A stretch of 63,473 nt of DNA from Fastidiosipila sp964627125. GTDB taxonomy: Bacteria > Bacillota > Clostridia > Saccharofermentanales > Fastidiosipilaceae. This document shows positions 36,523-46,560 of the stretch, one piece after another. Each line of letters begins with the position of its first letter. The first letter of the stretch is position 1. The position numbers and the translations under genes are program-made. The notes under the pieces were generated by a model that saw only the letters and a program-made list of their open reading frames with translations, was not told the DNA's origin and searched no databases. The stretch is from the NCBI GenBank assembly GCA_964627125.1, contig CAZVJQ010000006.1, positions 1-63,473 of the forward strand, read 5' to 3'.

Positions 36523-39159
36523 TTAACTCTCTACATCTTGCATCGGCAAGATACTATATACGCTGTATTTAGATGCTGACCATGGCTGACTACCTTCAGC
36601 TAACCTTAGTTCAATCGTTGCCTCAGATTGTCCCTTAGTTATATATGAAGGAATTTCAAAACTATCCTCCAACCATCTATGATTTTGATTGCCTAGAACT
36701 TGCAACCAGGTTCCAACATGTACGCCATTGAAGTAAACTTCTGCTTCTTGGTATGACCTATTTTGATCTGCCATACGTACTAGTCTGACACCTTGATTTG
36801 CTTCATCCAATTGAATAGTGAATGAAATATCTTCATCACTATCCCTTCTAGAACCATTTACACCGATTTTGTCATTCTTACCTTCAAATGTTGTCAGCAT
36901 TTTGTTGACATCTCCGCCACCTGAATAGCTATGTGCTTCTTCGCTCTCTTCATCACCTATTAAGATGGTGTCAGTTTCGAAGAGGACTGCTTTGTCCTGG
37001 TGACCATACCAATAAGCAGTTGCTGAATAATGTGCACTGTGATCTTGTTGTGGTCCTGGCTCGAACCCTGCATCGAAGGATGACAAGAATGCTATTTGGT
37101 CTCCTATCAGTAGGCGATAGTTAGAATCGCTTTGGACAGTAGTTCCATACATACCTGCAGCCTCAGTTGCGGGTGCTCCGTTCATAGGGTTTGAGAATAC
37201 ACCTTGGTTAAAGTACCAACCTCCTTCATAAAAATCTTCCGTTCCAGTACCATGCCAAATCGGTGACCTGATACCATCCATATAGAAACGTTCATCGCCT
37301 TCTAAATAACCTCTTGTATTTCCTTCAGCTTGCAGTGAATCCATCTTATGTGTGATTCCCACGAACTTACCGAAACCATTGATATTCATAAATGTCCAAT
37401 CTCTACCCATCGATGTTTTGCTATCTTCATAAATAGCATTGAAGTAGCCGATTGTAGGAATATCGCCATCAAGTAAGGTCTTTATTTCTTCATCTTCTTT
37501 AATTTCAACTTTAAAATTACTTTCTTCTAGTGGAACATCTGACTCGTTAACAAGTTTAATTTCGACATTTTCACCGAATGGCATAGGCCACCAACTCTGG
37601 TACTTGCCTTCTGGAGTAATGCGATGCATTAATGTATGCACTTCATAGTGTCCAAGACCTGAGCCGAAGAAGATAGCAAATGGTGAATCTACTTTCATCT
37701 CTCCATCTACTGTTACTTGCAGTCTTAAGCCTTCGAGCAGACTGTCTGTGCGCAGAATATCTGTCTCATCTTCAATTGGGCTAGGTAGGATATATGTTCT
37801 ATCACCTTCCCAGTTTTGACTGCTTACTGAGTAGTTGTGGGCTTCTTCGCTTTGCTGGCCTGCAACAAAAGGACCTACGTCTAGTTCATCTGTTCTTATC
37901 TCTTCGCCATCTACTATTGAATCAACAAAAAATCTGAATTCACTAAAATCCATACCTGCAGAGACAAATTCATTTCTTATATGAATTAATTCTTTGCCGC
38001 TAGTGAATTCTGCTGGTAAAAGAACAGTTTCTTCTACCCAACCACCAGGAACAATTCCTTGACCAGTCCACTGTCCTGCAAGTTCATCATCTACATAAAT
38101 ATTTGCAGTCTGATTTGTAGAAATAGAGTCATAGCGTCTTGTAAGAATTACACCTTCATTGTTAGGGTCAATTGCCATATCGAATTGGCTGCTACCAACG
38201 TGAGCACGTCCATCATCTATGACAACTTCTGCAGCAGGAGCTCCTACTAAATCGCTTATATCGAACTCAATATTTTGAACTTGCCCGCTTCCTTCATAAC
38301 TATCTATAACAATTGATTCACCTGCATCTAAACTGAAGCTTCCTGTATTTTCAATAGTATCAGCTTCAGGTTTAGGGTCTTCGTGTCCCCAGGTGTCAGC
38401 TTTTGCCATAAGATCTTCAGGAACATCATTAGGGTCGAAGGTTTCAATACCTTCGCTAGATGAGAATGCTCTATAAGATACATGGTAGAACTGAGGGTTG
38501 CTGCTTGTTAATATACGCATAGATTTCTTATATGGCATAGGAACCTTGATAGTTACACCACCAGAAGTTTGATCTGCATTTGCCACAAATGGGAAGACAA
38601 ATGGAGCACCTAGGTCGCCATTAACTAGCCCTTGTAAAGATGTATCTACGACTAGCTCCCCGTCCAGCTCGATCATGATTTTACCGGTCTTAGATACATT
38701 ACCACCATCTCTTGTAAACCATATAGACTGAACCTCACCAGCTCCTATATGCTCTGCAATTACGTACTCTGAACCTTCTCTTCTTAAGTATGAATAAGTA
38801 CCATCAAATCCATCCTTAGTATTACCACCTGTACGATCAAAACTAGAAAACTGTAATGTTTTACTATTTATATCTAATAGACTTAACTTGTCTAAATTTC
38901 TATAAACATCCCACCCATGCAGTGGTACTAAATACTCTTCCTTATTTTGTTCCATTTCTTCACTTAACTCACTTTCACCATTATTTGAATCATCGTTTGT
39001 ATCGTCTGTCGTGCCGGAAACGTCAGTGTCTCCTAAACTTGTACCTGATACATCTCCATCATTATTATTTCCCTGTACGCAAGCAACCGAAGTCAGCAAA
39101 ACTGCAGACACCATTAGAACCGCTACTTTACGCGTTAAATTTTTTATATAGAATTTCAA
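36523..39159 (-). CDS. GH172 (DUF2961) furanosidase, lipoprotein
   Basis: Surface lipoprotein of about 878 residues, paralogous to the GH172 part of the giant enzyme (shared HGWDVYRNLD, LQFSSFDR, GAPFVFPFVANA, and GTGTEDFYEGGWYFNQGVF). The signal peptide ends at lipobox TSVAC, then a Ser/Asp/Thr linker, then GH172 with one inserted sandwich and a terminal jelly roll. I place the start at the TTG at 39159, because AGGAG lies 7 nt upstream and it begins directly after the permease stop; an ATG at 39210 would overlap the permease by 41 bp and make an overlong signal peptide. Characterised GH172 members act on alpha-D-fructofuranosides (difructose anhydride I) and alpha-D-arabinofuranosides; the neighbourhood favours the latter. 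Confidence 0.9.
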   Translation of the reverse strand: MKFYIKNLTRKVAVLMVSAVLLTSVACVQGNNNDGDVSGTSLGDTDVSGTTDDTNDDSNNGESELSEEMEQNKEEYLVPLHGWDVYRNLDKLSLLDINSKTLQFSSFDRTGGNTKDGFDGTYSYLRREGSEYVIAEHIGAGEVQSIWFTRDGGNVSKTGKIMIELDGELVVDTSLQGLVNGDLGAPFVFPFVANADQTSGGVTIKVPMPYKKSMRILTSSNPQFYHVSYRAFSSSEGIETFDPNDVPEDLMAKADTWGHEDPKPEADTIENTGSFSLDAGESIVIDSYEGSGQVQNIEFDISDLVGAPAAEVVIDDGRAHVGSSQFDMAIDPNNEGVILTRRYDSISTNQTANIYVDDELAGQWTGQGIVPGGWVEETVLLPAEFTSGKELIHIRNEFVSAGMDFSEFRFFVDSIVDGEEIRTDELDVGPFVAGQQSEEAHNYSVSSQNWEGDRTYILPSPIEDETDILRTDSLLEGLRLQVTVDGEMKVDSPFAIFFGSGLGHYEVHTLMHRITPEGKYQSWWPMPFGENVEIKLVNESDVPLEESNFKVEIKEDEEIKTLLDGDIPTIGYFNAIYEDSKTSMGRDWTFMNINGFGKFVGITHKMDSLQAEGNTRGYLEGDERFYMDGIRSPIWHGTGTEDFYEGGWYFNQGVFSNPMNGAPATEAAGMYGTTVQSDSNYRLLIGDQIAFLSSFDAGFEPGPQQDHSAHYSATAYWYGHQDKAVLFETDTILIGDEESEEAHSYSGGGDVNKMLTTFEGKNDKIGVNGSRRDSDEDISFTIQLDEANQGVRLVRMADQNRSYQEAEVYFNGVHVGTWLQVLGNQNHRWLEDSFEIPSYITKGQSEATIELRLAEGSQPWSASKYSVYSILPMQDVES

Positions 39160-39169
39160 ATGAATACTC

Positions 39170-40108
39170 CTATTCCCCTGTAATACCAGTTTGCTCAATA
39201 CCTTGGACAATATAGCGCTGAACTATAAAGTACACAGCTATCAGAGGTAGTATCGCTATAACAGCTCCCGCCATCTCTACACCATAGTTAAGCCGGTCTG
39301 TACTCGAGGACTGCATCATGTCGTAAGGGAAGAATCGCTCATACAGAGCTTGGAATTGCTGCAACTTAATTTGCACAGTTGTAACCGCTCCCATGAAAAA
39401 TTGTCCATTAATTTCTATATCATTCCAGTTCCAAACAAATGAAAGTGCATAACTAACAACAATCGCTCCACTAGCCATAGGCAAGTTTATATTGGTAAAA
39501 GTCTTAATAAACCCTGCACCATCAATAAATGCTGCTTCATCTAACGCATTTGGTTGCAATCTAAAGAATGAATAGAAAACTAAAATATAAATTGCATTTC
39601 TTGTACCATGGCCAAAGGCGGATAAGAGCACTGGCGGCCAAATTGAACCAAGTAAATTACTTCTACTCATGATTATGTATTGAGGTAAGAAGAATAAATC
39701 TCTTGGGAAAATAAATGTAATTATTATTATGACAAGAGCTAACTTTGACCACCAATAATCGAACTTCGCAATTGCGTAAGCGATTATTGCAGAACTTAAA
39801 GTTTGTACTAATGCTATAAAACCGATGTTTAAGATAGATCTAAAGTAAGTATCAAAACCACCTATAGCAACCCAGGCACGTCTGTAGTTTTCCCAATAAA
39901 TGTTTTCAGGGAACCACATTACTAGCGGGTCAATTTGATCAAATAAACTCTTGATACTAGTTGCAAACATAAGCATCAATGGATATAAAAATACATAAGC
40001 AACAACTATTAGGACTAGATAGAGTACGAAGTTTGGCGCATGATTTCTAATTCTTGTTCCCCAGCTAATCTTAGGGCTGTGGCTTTTTTCTTTAGTTAAT
40101 TTTTCCAT
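39170..40108 (-). CDS. Carbohydrate ABC transporter permease, MalG/UgpE-like (second pair)
   Basis: Six-helix permease of 312 residues with EAA loop EAAFIDGAGFIKTFTNI and the typical RYIVQGIEQTG C-terminus. It pairs with 40112-41092, 3 bp upstream. It is in the same operon as a second complete permease pair, so either two importers or a four-permease assembly is made together. Confidence 0.92.
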   Translation of the reverse strand: MEKLTKEKSHSPKISWGTRIRNHAPNFVLYLVLIVVAYVFLYPLMLMFATSIKSLFDQIDPLVMWFPENIYWENYRRAWVAIGGFDTYFRSILNIGFIALVQTLSSAIIAYAIAKFDYWWSKLALVIIIITFIFPRDLFFLPQYIIMSRSNLLGSIWPPVLLSAFGHGTRNAIYILVFYSFFRLQPNALDEAAFIDGAGFIKTFTNINLPMASGAIVVSYALSFVWNWNDIEINGQFFMGAVTTVQIKLQQFQALYERFFPYDMMQSSSTDRLNYGVEMAGAVIAILPLIAVYFIVQRYIVQGIEQTGITGE

Positions 40109-40111
40109 AAA

Positions 40112-41092
40112 TTACCCTTTCTGTCTTAAACCGGCAGTTACTTTGTCTCGACGACGTCTTATGTTCTTTATCTTCTTCTCTTCAGCTCGTTTTTCTCTTT
40201 GCTCTCTAGCGGCTTGGTGGTCTTTGGCCAGGATGAATAAAATGACTAGGAGGATTACAACGACTACTAATAAATACAGCCAAGATACTGCTGCTGCATA
40301 TCCATAACCTCTGTCGTCCCTGTTCTTAGACATTGTTATAAGCTCACTGATTGGAGATAATGATGAGTTGGATAAATCAACTAGTGTGTAAATCGCATTT
40401 AGGACGATAAATGGTTTAAGCATAGGAATTGTGATTTTCCAGAAGATTTGCCAGGCTGATGCACCCTCAATTTTCGCTGCTTCATAAATGCTATTATCGA
40501 TTCTTTGCATACCAGTTAAGAATATTAGCAATTGAACTCCCGAGAACCATAAGGCCAAGATGATATTATCCATTAAGTAGAAGAACCATTCATTTATCTG
40601 CGCTGGAAGAACATCTTGGATAAATTCGAAGACGAAGAAATCGTATAAACCATCTAGTGAAAATGCCTCGATTGCAAATAAGTTTTCTAATAAAGGTCCA
40701 CTAATTATGATAACTGGTAGGAAGTAGATTGAACGGAAAACACTCTTTCCTGTATCTATTCCATTCAGCAATGTCGCTAGAATCAGAGCGAACACCATGA
40801 TAATTGGCAACATCAGGACAATCATTTGGAAATAATCCATAATCATTAAGCGGAAGTCTGGGTCAACAAATAGGACATCTCGGAAATTTTGTATTCCAAC
40901 GAAATCATAAAGTGTATCGTTTGGTCTAAAAATTACATTACTTACTGAGAATCTCGCCATCTGTATGAATGGCCAAAGCGCGAAGAGCAAGAACCCAATA
41001 ATCCATGGCGATAGGAAAAGCAAGCTCATTAACACTCTCATTCGCTTTTGCGATATCAGTGATTTAGATTTTATTTTTTTACGGTAAGACAT
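40112..41092 (-). CDS. Carbohydrate ABC transporter permease, UgpA-like (second pair)
   Basis: Permease of 326 residues with six helices, EAA loop EAAKIEGASAWQIFW and a strongly basic C-terminal tail (RREKRAEEKK-like) in the cytoplasm. No binding-protein gene is directly attached to this pair; the nearest upstream gene is the DUF5696 protein 20 bp away, which may serve as its surface partner (inference). Confidence 0.92.
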   Translation of the reverse strand: MSYRKKIKSKSLISQKRMRVLMSLLFLSPWIIGFLLFALWPFIQMARFSVSNVIFRPNDTLYDFVGIQNFRDVLFVDPDFRLMIMDYFQMIVLMLPIIMVFALILATLLNGIDTGKSVFRSIYFLPVIIISGPLLENLFAIEAFSLDGLYDFFVFEFIQDVLPAQINEWFFYLMDNIILALWFSGVQLLIFLTGMQRIDNSIYEAAKIEGASAWQIFWKITIPMLKPFIVLNAIYTLVDLSNSSLSPISELITMSKNRDDRGYGYAAAVSWLYLLVVVVILLVILFILAKDHQAAREQREKRAEEKKIKNIRRRRDKVTAGLRQKG

Positions 41093-41112
41093 TTTTGTTC
41101 CTGCTTTCTCTC

Positions 41113-43611
41113 TTACTGAATTAGCTCCGCACTCAAGGGATCTACTGTGACGCCGTTGTATTCAATAACTCTAGTCGAATAATTAGTAACAATCTGCATG
41201 CCATTTTCATAAGTTGTAACACTGACATTTACTTCAGGAATTTCTCTTGATTCAATACGAACACCTCTTACTGGGTCTAATACTTCCTTAAGTGTTAAAT
41301 AAGTTTCTTGAATATCTGGTTTTAGTGATTCAAATTCTGAGAAATAAATGTTTTGTGTATTAGAATCCATAAGCTCAGATGATGATTCTTTTGTAACTAG
41401 GAAACTTGGGTATAAGTTATAGTCGATAAGACTCAATATAGTCCTTGCTTCTTGGGTACTAAAGTTTTGATATGGTGAGAACATAGGCACGGAACCACTC
41501 AAGACAATTTGCATGAATGGTACAACATCAGTTTCGAAAACAAACTGAGAGTGTTGTGTTGGCACATTGTAAATTGCATCAGCTAGATGCCAGAGATAAT
41601 CATGCGAAGCATCGATAAATACTGGTGAACTCTCGCTAAGTCTTTCAATATTCGCTTGCACAGATTCTCTAACAGTTCTTCTATCTGTTAAATCTCCATT
41701 TTCATAGTCAGAAAGTAGTGTAAAACCTACTGAACTCAAGTCCAGCCCTACATCTTCGCCTATCTGGTTGCTATTAAGCATACGGTCAGTTATACGAGTT
41801 TGTCCCTGGCTATCAACAAAAAATTCTCTATCGTAAATAGGATTTTGGGTATATCTCCAAGATGTATCACGGTCTACGTTATAAACTCTATCACCTTGGA
41901 AAATTTGACTCTCATTTCCTACTGCTAAATCTGTATTTAACAGTAAGCCGAAGTCATTTTCTCTAGCCAAATCTTTCAGCTCATTAAATGAACCTTGTCC
42001 ACCTACTTTACGATTAATTCCTAAGTTTCCAAGACTATGTCCACTAACTCCTCCGCCTTGAGCACCATGCAATGAGTAAATTAGTCCATTCCCACTTAAC
42101 TCTTGAAGCTCAGGTGCCCACTCAATTAAATCATCTACATTAGTTACAGCCTTCAAGCGTGTGAAGAATAATGCTGCTTCCTCCTCAGCCATAAAAGCAC
42201 TGATCATTAGAGGGAAATCTCTATCTTCCTCTAATAAGGCACTACCTTGTGGCAGACGGTCCTGCTCTTCTAAAATATCTCTATATCGCTTGGCCATTCC
42301 AGCGTAGTCCGCATCTTCTTCACGTAATAAGTGGAAGCTTACATGAGGATTTACAGGGTTTGCGGTCTTATAGATATAAGGGAAAGTCTTACCTGCTTGC
42401 CCGGTTGACTGGAAGTATGTTTCAATATAGTTAAATACAGCAGATGTCCAGAAATAGTCAATTCTAACTCCCGCAGGTGATGAATAAATATCTGCAAACT
42501 CTGCACCATTCTCTATATTTACAAATGTTGCTTGCTGCTTATGTCCATGCGACATTCCATATACTGGCATATGAATATTTTGAGTAGGTATTTCAGGTAT
42601 CGCCCTTAATGTAATACCTATTCTACTTATACCCTCATCTCTACCGTAGATACGTTCTTGGAATGGTGAACGGAATGGTTTTTCTTCTCCATATCTGATC
42701 AAAGCCCCCGGTCCGTCCGGAATAAACAAGTAACCTTCAGTTTCTAAGTCCTGCACAGCACCCCAGAATGGCATTATATAAATTGCAGACATTTCAAATT
42801 GTCTATCTGCACCATCTCTATAATGGTGTGACTCATCTGGAACATTTACATGCACTCGATCATCTTCTAAATAGAATTCTGCATCTAATTCAAAATTAAC
42901 TTCAGGGAAATATAGTCTAAGAACAATTCCATTTTCTCTTTCTCTAACTTCCATTAATTCTGGATAATCACGAGTTGTTGTTGATGCACGATTTAAGTCT
43001 TTATAATCAACCACAATTGGGGAAGTCATAAAGGTTTTCCATACATCACTTAAGTGTTCTAAATCATCTAGAGGAACTGCAGAAGACCATGTGTAATCAT
43101 CAACTTTTGACCTAGCCTTAATAGCTAGTGTCTCTTCATTGAAGTACAGTTCATGAGTGTCACTCTCTGCAACCATTCTATCGCCAGCTACCAAGTCTCT
43201 TGATGCTAATTCACCTTTCTCAAAAGGCTCAATTGTACTAATGTACTGCGGTATTGCTTCCAATGGTGTTTCATCATCATCGTGAGTTTCTTGTTCTTCG
43301 ATTTGGCCCTCTTCTTCGCCCGAATCAGCCTGTCCATCTTCGTCCGAGCCAGTTTCGTTATCTTCTGATGTGTCATCCTCATTTGGAGTTTCATCGTCTC
43401 TTGAAGTTTCGTCCTCATTTTGATTGGTTTCTTCTTGCTCATCTTGAGCCTCTTGATCTTGCTCCTCTTGAGTTTGATCAACATCTCCAGAACCATCCTC
43501 TGCGTCACCTGAATCTTGTGCAAAAACATTTACAGAGCTAAGTGAAATTAACATGAGGAATGCTAAAACTAATGAGCTTATTCGTATTTTTAAGTTCTTT
43601 GATTTAATCAC
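41113..43611 (-). CDS. DUF5696-type secreted protein, possible glycan-binding or hydrolytic protein
   Basis: Exported protein of 832 residues: signal peptide 1-31, very acidic low-complexity linker (about 32-120, Asp/Glu/Gln), then a folded region. The part at about 135-440 looks like a beta-sandwich, and 445-740 alternates beta strands and helices (for example GLLLNTDLAV and VGFTLLSDYE) like a barrel. I recognise it as the DUF5696 type commonly encoded in CUT1 operons with YIP1 proteins; its biochemical role is not established. The start is GTG with GGAGG 9 nt upstream, overlapping the NHL-YIP1 stop by 8 bp, which implies translational coupling. Confidence 0.7.
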   Translation of the reverse strand: MIKSKNLKIRISSLVLAFLMLISLSSVNVFAQDSGDAEDGSGDVDQTQEEQDQEAQDEQEETNQNEDETSRDDETPNEDDTSEDNETGSDEDGQADSGEEEGQIEEQETHDDDETPLEAIPQYISTIEPFEKGELASRDLVAGDRMVAESDTHELYFNEETLAIKARSKVDDYTWSSAVPLDDLEHLSDVWKTFMTSPIVVDYKDLNRASTTTRDYPELMEVRERENGIVLRLYFPEVNFELDAEFYLEDDRVHVNVPDESHHYRDGADRQFEMSAIYIMPFWGAVQDLETEGYLFIPDGPGALIRYGEEKPFRSPFQERIYGRDEGISRIGITLRAIPEIPTQNIHMPVYGMSHGHKQQATFVNIENGAEFADIYSSPAGVRIDYFWTSAVFNYIETYFQSTGQAGKTFPYIYKTANPVNPHVSFHLLREEDADYAGMAKRYRDILEEQDRLPQGSALLEEDRDFPLMISAFMAEEEAALFFTRLKAVTNVDDLIEWAPELQELSGNGLIYSLHGAQGGGVSGHSLGNLGINRKVGGQGSFNELKDLARENDFGLLLNTDLAVGNESQIFQGDRVYNVDRDTSWRYTQNPIYDREFFVDSQGQTRITDRMLNSNQIGEDVGLDLSSVGFTLLSDYENGDLTDRRTVRESVQANIERLSESSPVFIDASHDYLWHLADAIYNVPTQHSQFVFETDVVPFMQIVLSGSVPMFSPYQNFSTQEARTILSLIDYNLYPSFLVTKESSSELMDSNTQNIYFSEFESLKPDIQETYLTLKEVLDPVRGVRIESREIPEVNVSVTTYENGMQIVTNYSTRVIEYNGVTVDPLSAELIQ

Positions 43612-45667
43612 GTAGAATTACCTCCAAGCGCATCTCGTTTAACTGTTGTAGCATCTGCTGAATAACTAGCCAAATCAAGGAAATAGCTATTACGGCAACT
43701 GCCATTGCAAATAGTGCTAATAATATCGTTGTTATAGTTTGTGCCAAGCTATATTGGTGTATCTCCATAAATGAGGAAACTAGTAAAATAACTGACCAAA
43801 CAACTGCCAATCCGACAATAAATTCAATAATAAATGCTTCATTTAATGTTGAGAAATTACCTAAAATCGCAGCTAGTGGGAATAAGAAAATTATCGGAGA
43901 CAGCGCATATGCTGTTGTTACATAGATATCTTTCAATGTTCCCTTACCATCTCTAATCGCTACAATTAAGAAATTACTTGCTATGAATAGTGCTAGCAAT
44001 AAGGTAAATCCAAGCGTATATGTAGGTATATTGAAGTTCCTAATTCTTTCAGAGAAAATAAATCCAGAACCCACACTCAATAGTACAAACATGGCAAAAG
44101 CTAAGATAAAGAATATTGTCGCTGACAAGTATGTCCCTGTTCGCCCAACTGTAACTTCATAAGCATTATCCGAAGGATTAAATAGCGCATATCTAAGTTG
44201 CTTGAAGTCATATAGCAATTGATTCTCTTCGGTTAGAGTTTCTATCCTGCTTGGTTCATATGTACCCTCATTAATAGCTCTATTTCGCTTACGTTTTCTA
44301 TTTTTGTTATATACAAACATTCCAACAATTAGAATGAAAATGATAATAATAATTAATAGATTATTTTGAATCCAATCATTTCTAATTTCCCAGAAAGCAC
44401 TCGAATAATCTGCAATTTGCTCAGACAAGTGGAAATGCTCTGCCGCACTCTCATAATCTGCAAACTGCAAGTAGTTTTTACCCATATAGGTATTAGCTAA
44501 ACGAGATCCACTATTAACACGCAATACCTCTTCTAGTAAGCTAATACTCTCATCATAGTTACCAGTCCTATAGAAATTAATAGCACTATGTAGCATACGT
44601 TGACTCTGAGTAGGTGAGAACATTTGAATTGAGTTCTTCTCTTTATCTAAAACATAGATATTTCCACTAGCATCAGATGCAATACCTGTTGGCAGTGAGA
44701 ACAAACCAGAACGTTCTGTATTAGATGGACCAGCAAAAATATTTATAAGGTAACCATCCGCAGTTAACTCCATAACATAACCGCCACTATCTAGTATCAG
44801 AATACGGCCATCGACTGTAACTTCAATATCCATAGCGTCAGCCGTACTTGGCATCTCAGGATTTTCAAGAATATTAAGACCACCTATATTATGTTTAACA
44901 ACTTGAACATCACTACCTCTATTAATTGAGTAAATTAAATCATCAGGACCTTGCACAATGTTGGCAAAGCTAGGCGGTGTTCTACTTAAAAATCTAGATT
45001 GTTGTTGATCAGTAAGAATCAAATCAGCAAGAGCATAAAATGGATTAGCTGCAACAGCACTTGATCCGAAGTATCCTAAGAAACCTCCATGTTCATCCAT
45101 ATGAACTAGACCTGCAACACTACCCTCATTAACAATATATACTCCACCATCCAATGAAGGAGAAATTTTAAGAGGTTTAAAACCTGCATTAAGACCAAAT
45201 CTAGGTGAATCAGGTTTCATGAAAACTTGTTCTAACTCTAAATCACTATTAAAACGATAAGCTTCATTGTTTCCACTATCTGCAACATAGATGCGACCAT
45301 CTGCATCAGCAGAAACACCAGTAGGATTTCTAAAAATGTCTTCCCCACCTACTATATCTACTGCATTATCTTCAAGATTAATACGTAAAACTCTTCTATT
45401 ACCTGCATCTGCAATATACATATACTCATCAAGTATGAATAAATCCTCTGCAGCTCTAAGACCTAGGTCTACATAGGAAGCTGCTGGTAAATAAGCATCT
45501 TGGACAATTTGCAGCTGACCATCATTATTATATGCAACTGTATATCCAGTCGAGTTACTTGCCTCAAATGCTGAGACAATAGCCGAAGAGAATTGTGTCA
45601 GTAGCAAACTCAAGCCAATGATGAAAATCCATACATATTTAAGATTTTTTCTTTTCTTTATACGCAT
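43604..45667 (-). CDS. NHL beta-propeller / TPR / YIP1 membrane protein
   Basis: Membrane protein of 687 residues. A signal anchor (about 9-34) leads to an extracellular six-bladed NHL propeller (about 45-345, repeated LFILDEYMYIADAGNRRV, GRIYVADSGNNEAYRF and GNIYVLDKEKNSIQMF patterns), a TPR-like stretch (355-430), a membrane helix (about 435-455), a basic cytoplasmic loop, and a C-terminal YIP1 domain with about five helices (500-675). Proteins of this kind co-occur with DUF5696 and CUT1 permeases in Gram-positive sugar operons, but the function is unknown. It lies between the two permease pairs. AAAGGAGA precedes the ATG. Confidence 0.82.
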   Translation of the reverse strand: MRIKKRKNLKYVWIFIIGLSLLLTQFSSAIVSAFEASNSTGYTVAYNNDGQLQIVQDAYLPAASYVDLGLRAAEDLFILDEYMYIADAGNRRVLRINLEDNAVDIVGGEDIFRNPTGVSADADGRIYVADSGNNEAYRFNSDLELEQVFMKPDSPRFGLNAGFKPLKISPSLDGGVYIVNEGSVAGLVHMDEHGGFLGYFGSSAVAANPFYALADLILTDQQQSRFLSRTPPSFANIVQGPDDLIYSINRGSDVQVVKHNIGGLNILENPEMPSTADAMDIEVTVDGRILILDSGGYVMELTADGYLINIFAGPSNTERSGLFSLPTGIASDASGNIYVLDKEKNSIQMFSPTQSQRMLHSAINFYRTGNYDESISLLEEVLRVNSGSRLANTYMGKNYLQFADYESAAEHFHLSEQIADYSSAFWEIRNDWIQNNLLIIIIIFILIVGMFVYNKNRKRKRNRAINEGTYEPSRIETLTEENQLLYDFKQLRYALFNPSDNAYEVTVGRTGTYLSATIFFILAFAMFVLLSVGSGFIFSERIRNFNIPTYTLGFTLLLALFIASNFLIVAIRDGKGTLKDIYVTTAYALSPIIFLFPLAAILGNFSTLNEAFIIEFIVGLAVVWSVILLVSSFMEIHQYSLAQTITTILLALFAMAVAVIAISLIWLVIQQMLQQLNEMRLEVILRD

Positions 45668-45678
45668 TCAATTCTCCT

Positions 45679-46551
45679 TTACTTAATACCTGAGTGAGCC
45701 ATAGTGTTCATAACTCTGGATTGTAAAATTATAAATACAATTAAATTAGGCATTAGCTGAATCAAGGTTGCTGCAGCACTTAGCCCAGCACCTGCGACCA
45801 CATTAGATTGACTTGTCAATACTGACAAGTAAAATGGTAATGTTTTCAATGCATCGTCAGTGATGTAAATTGTAGATGCTTCAATCGCATTCCAACTTGC
45901 TTGGAAGGCTAGTAAACCAGCTGTTGCTAGAGCAGGTTTAACCATTGGTGCAATAATTTTTCTAACTATTAGGAAGTCACTCGCTCCATCAATTTGCGCT
46001 GACTCAATTAGTGAATCAGGTACTGAATCAATAAATTGCTTAACCAAGAATAGTCCGACTGGTATCGCTAACATTGGGATAATGTGTACCCAAAATGTAT
46101 TGGTCAATCCAACTCCACTTATAACTAAATAACGTGGTATACCGACCGCTGCAGGCACAAACATCAATGAAACTGTATTAATTCTACTTAGTAATTTTCT
46201 ACCCTTAAAATCCTTCTTGGACAAAGCATACCCAGCTGTCAGTGATAAAACTATACTCAGAGTAACTACAATAACTGTAGATACAACAGAGTTTAGTAAG
46301 TATCTTGAAAATGGAATTCCCATAGATGTGGAAACTGCACCTAAATCTCTGAAGTTTTGCATGGTTGGCTTTTGCACGAAGAAACGAGGTGGATAAGCGA
46401 ACAACTCATTTAGTGGTTTAAATGCTGTTGAAACTACATAAATAATTGGTAAGATCATTACTATGGCAATTGGTATTAGGAACAAGTAGCTCCTAATGTG
46501 ACTTCTATCGAATTTCTCGGGATTTATTTTTCTACCCATGTATCTAGACAT
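45679..46551 (-). CDS. Carbohydrate ABC transporter permease, MalG-like (first pair)
   Basis: Permease of 290 residues with six helices and EAA loop ESAQIDGASDFLIVRK. It is partner of 46561-47487, 9 bp upstream, and follows the fused binding protein. It ends 11 bp before the NHL-YIP1 gene start. Confidence 0.92.
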   Translation of the reverse strand: MSRYMGRKINPEKFDRSHIRSYLFLIPIAIVMILPIIYVVSTAFKPLNELFAYPPRFFVQKPTMQNFRDLGAVSTSMGIPFSRYLLNSVVSTVIVVTLSIVLSLTAGYALSKKDFKGRKLLSRINTVSLMFVPAAVGIPRYLVISGVGLTNTFWVHIIPMLAIPVGLFLVKQFIDSVPDSLIESAQIDGASDFLIVRKIIAPMVKPALATAGLLAFQASWNAIEASTIYITDDALKTLPFYLSVLTSQSNVVAGAGLSAAATLIQLMPNLIVFIILQSRVMNTMAHSGIK

Positions 46552-46560
46552 ATCGGCCTC

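Noticed and set aside
39157..39210. Longer GH172 protein starting at 39210
   Set aside because: It would overlap the permease gene by 41 bp and give a long atypical signal peptide; the TTG at 39159 has AGGAG at 7 nt.
43206..43541. Lys/Met-rich minus-strand frame and His/Leu-rich plus-strand frame over the DUF5696 gene start
   Set aside because: Both are shadows of the acidic Asp/Glu linker in other frames; low-complexity composition explains the lack of stops.
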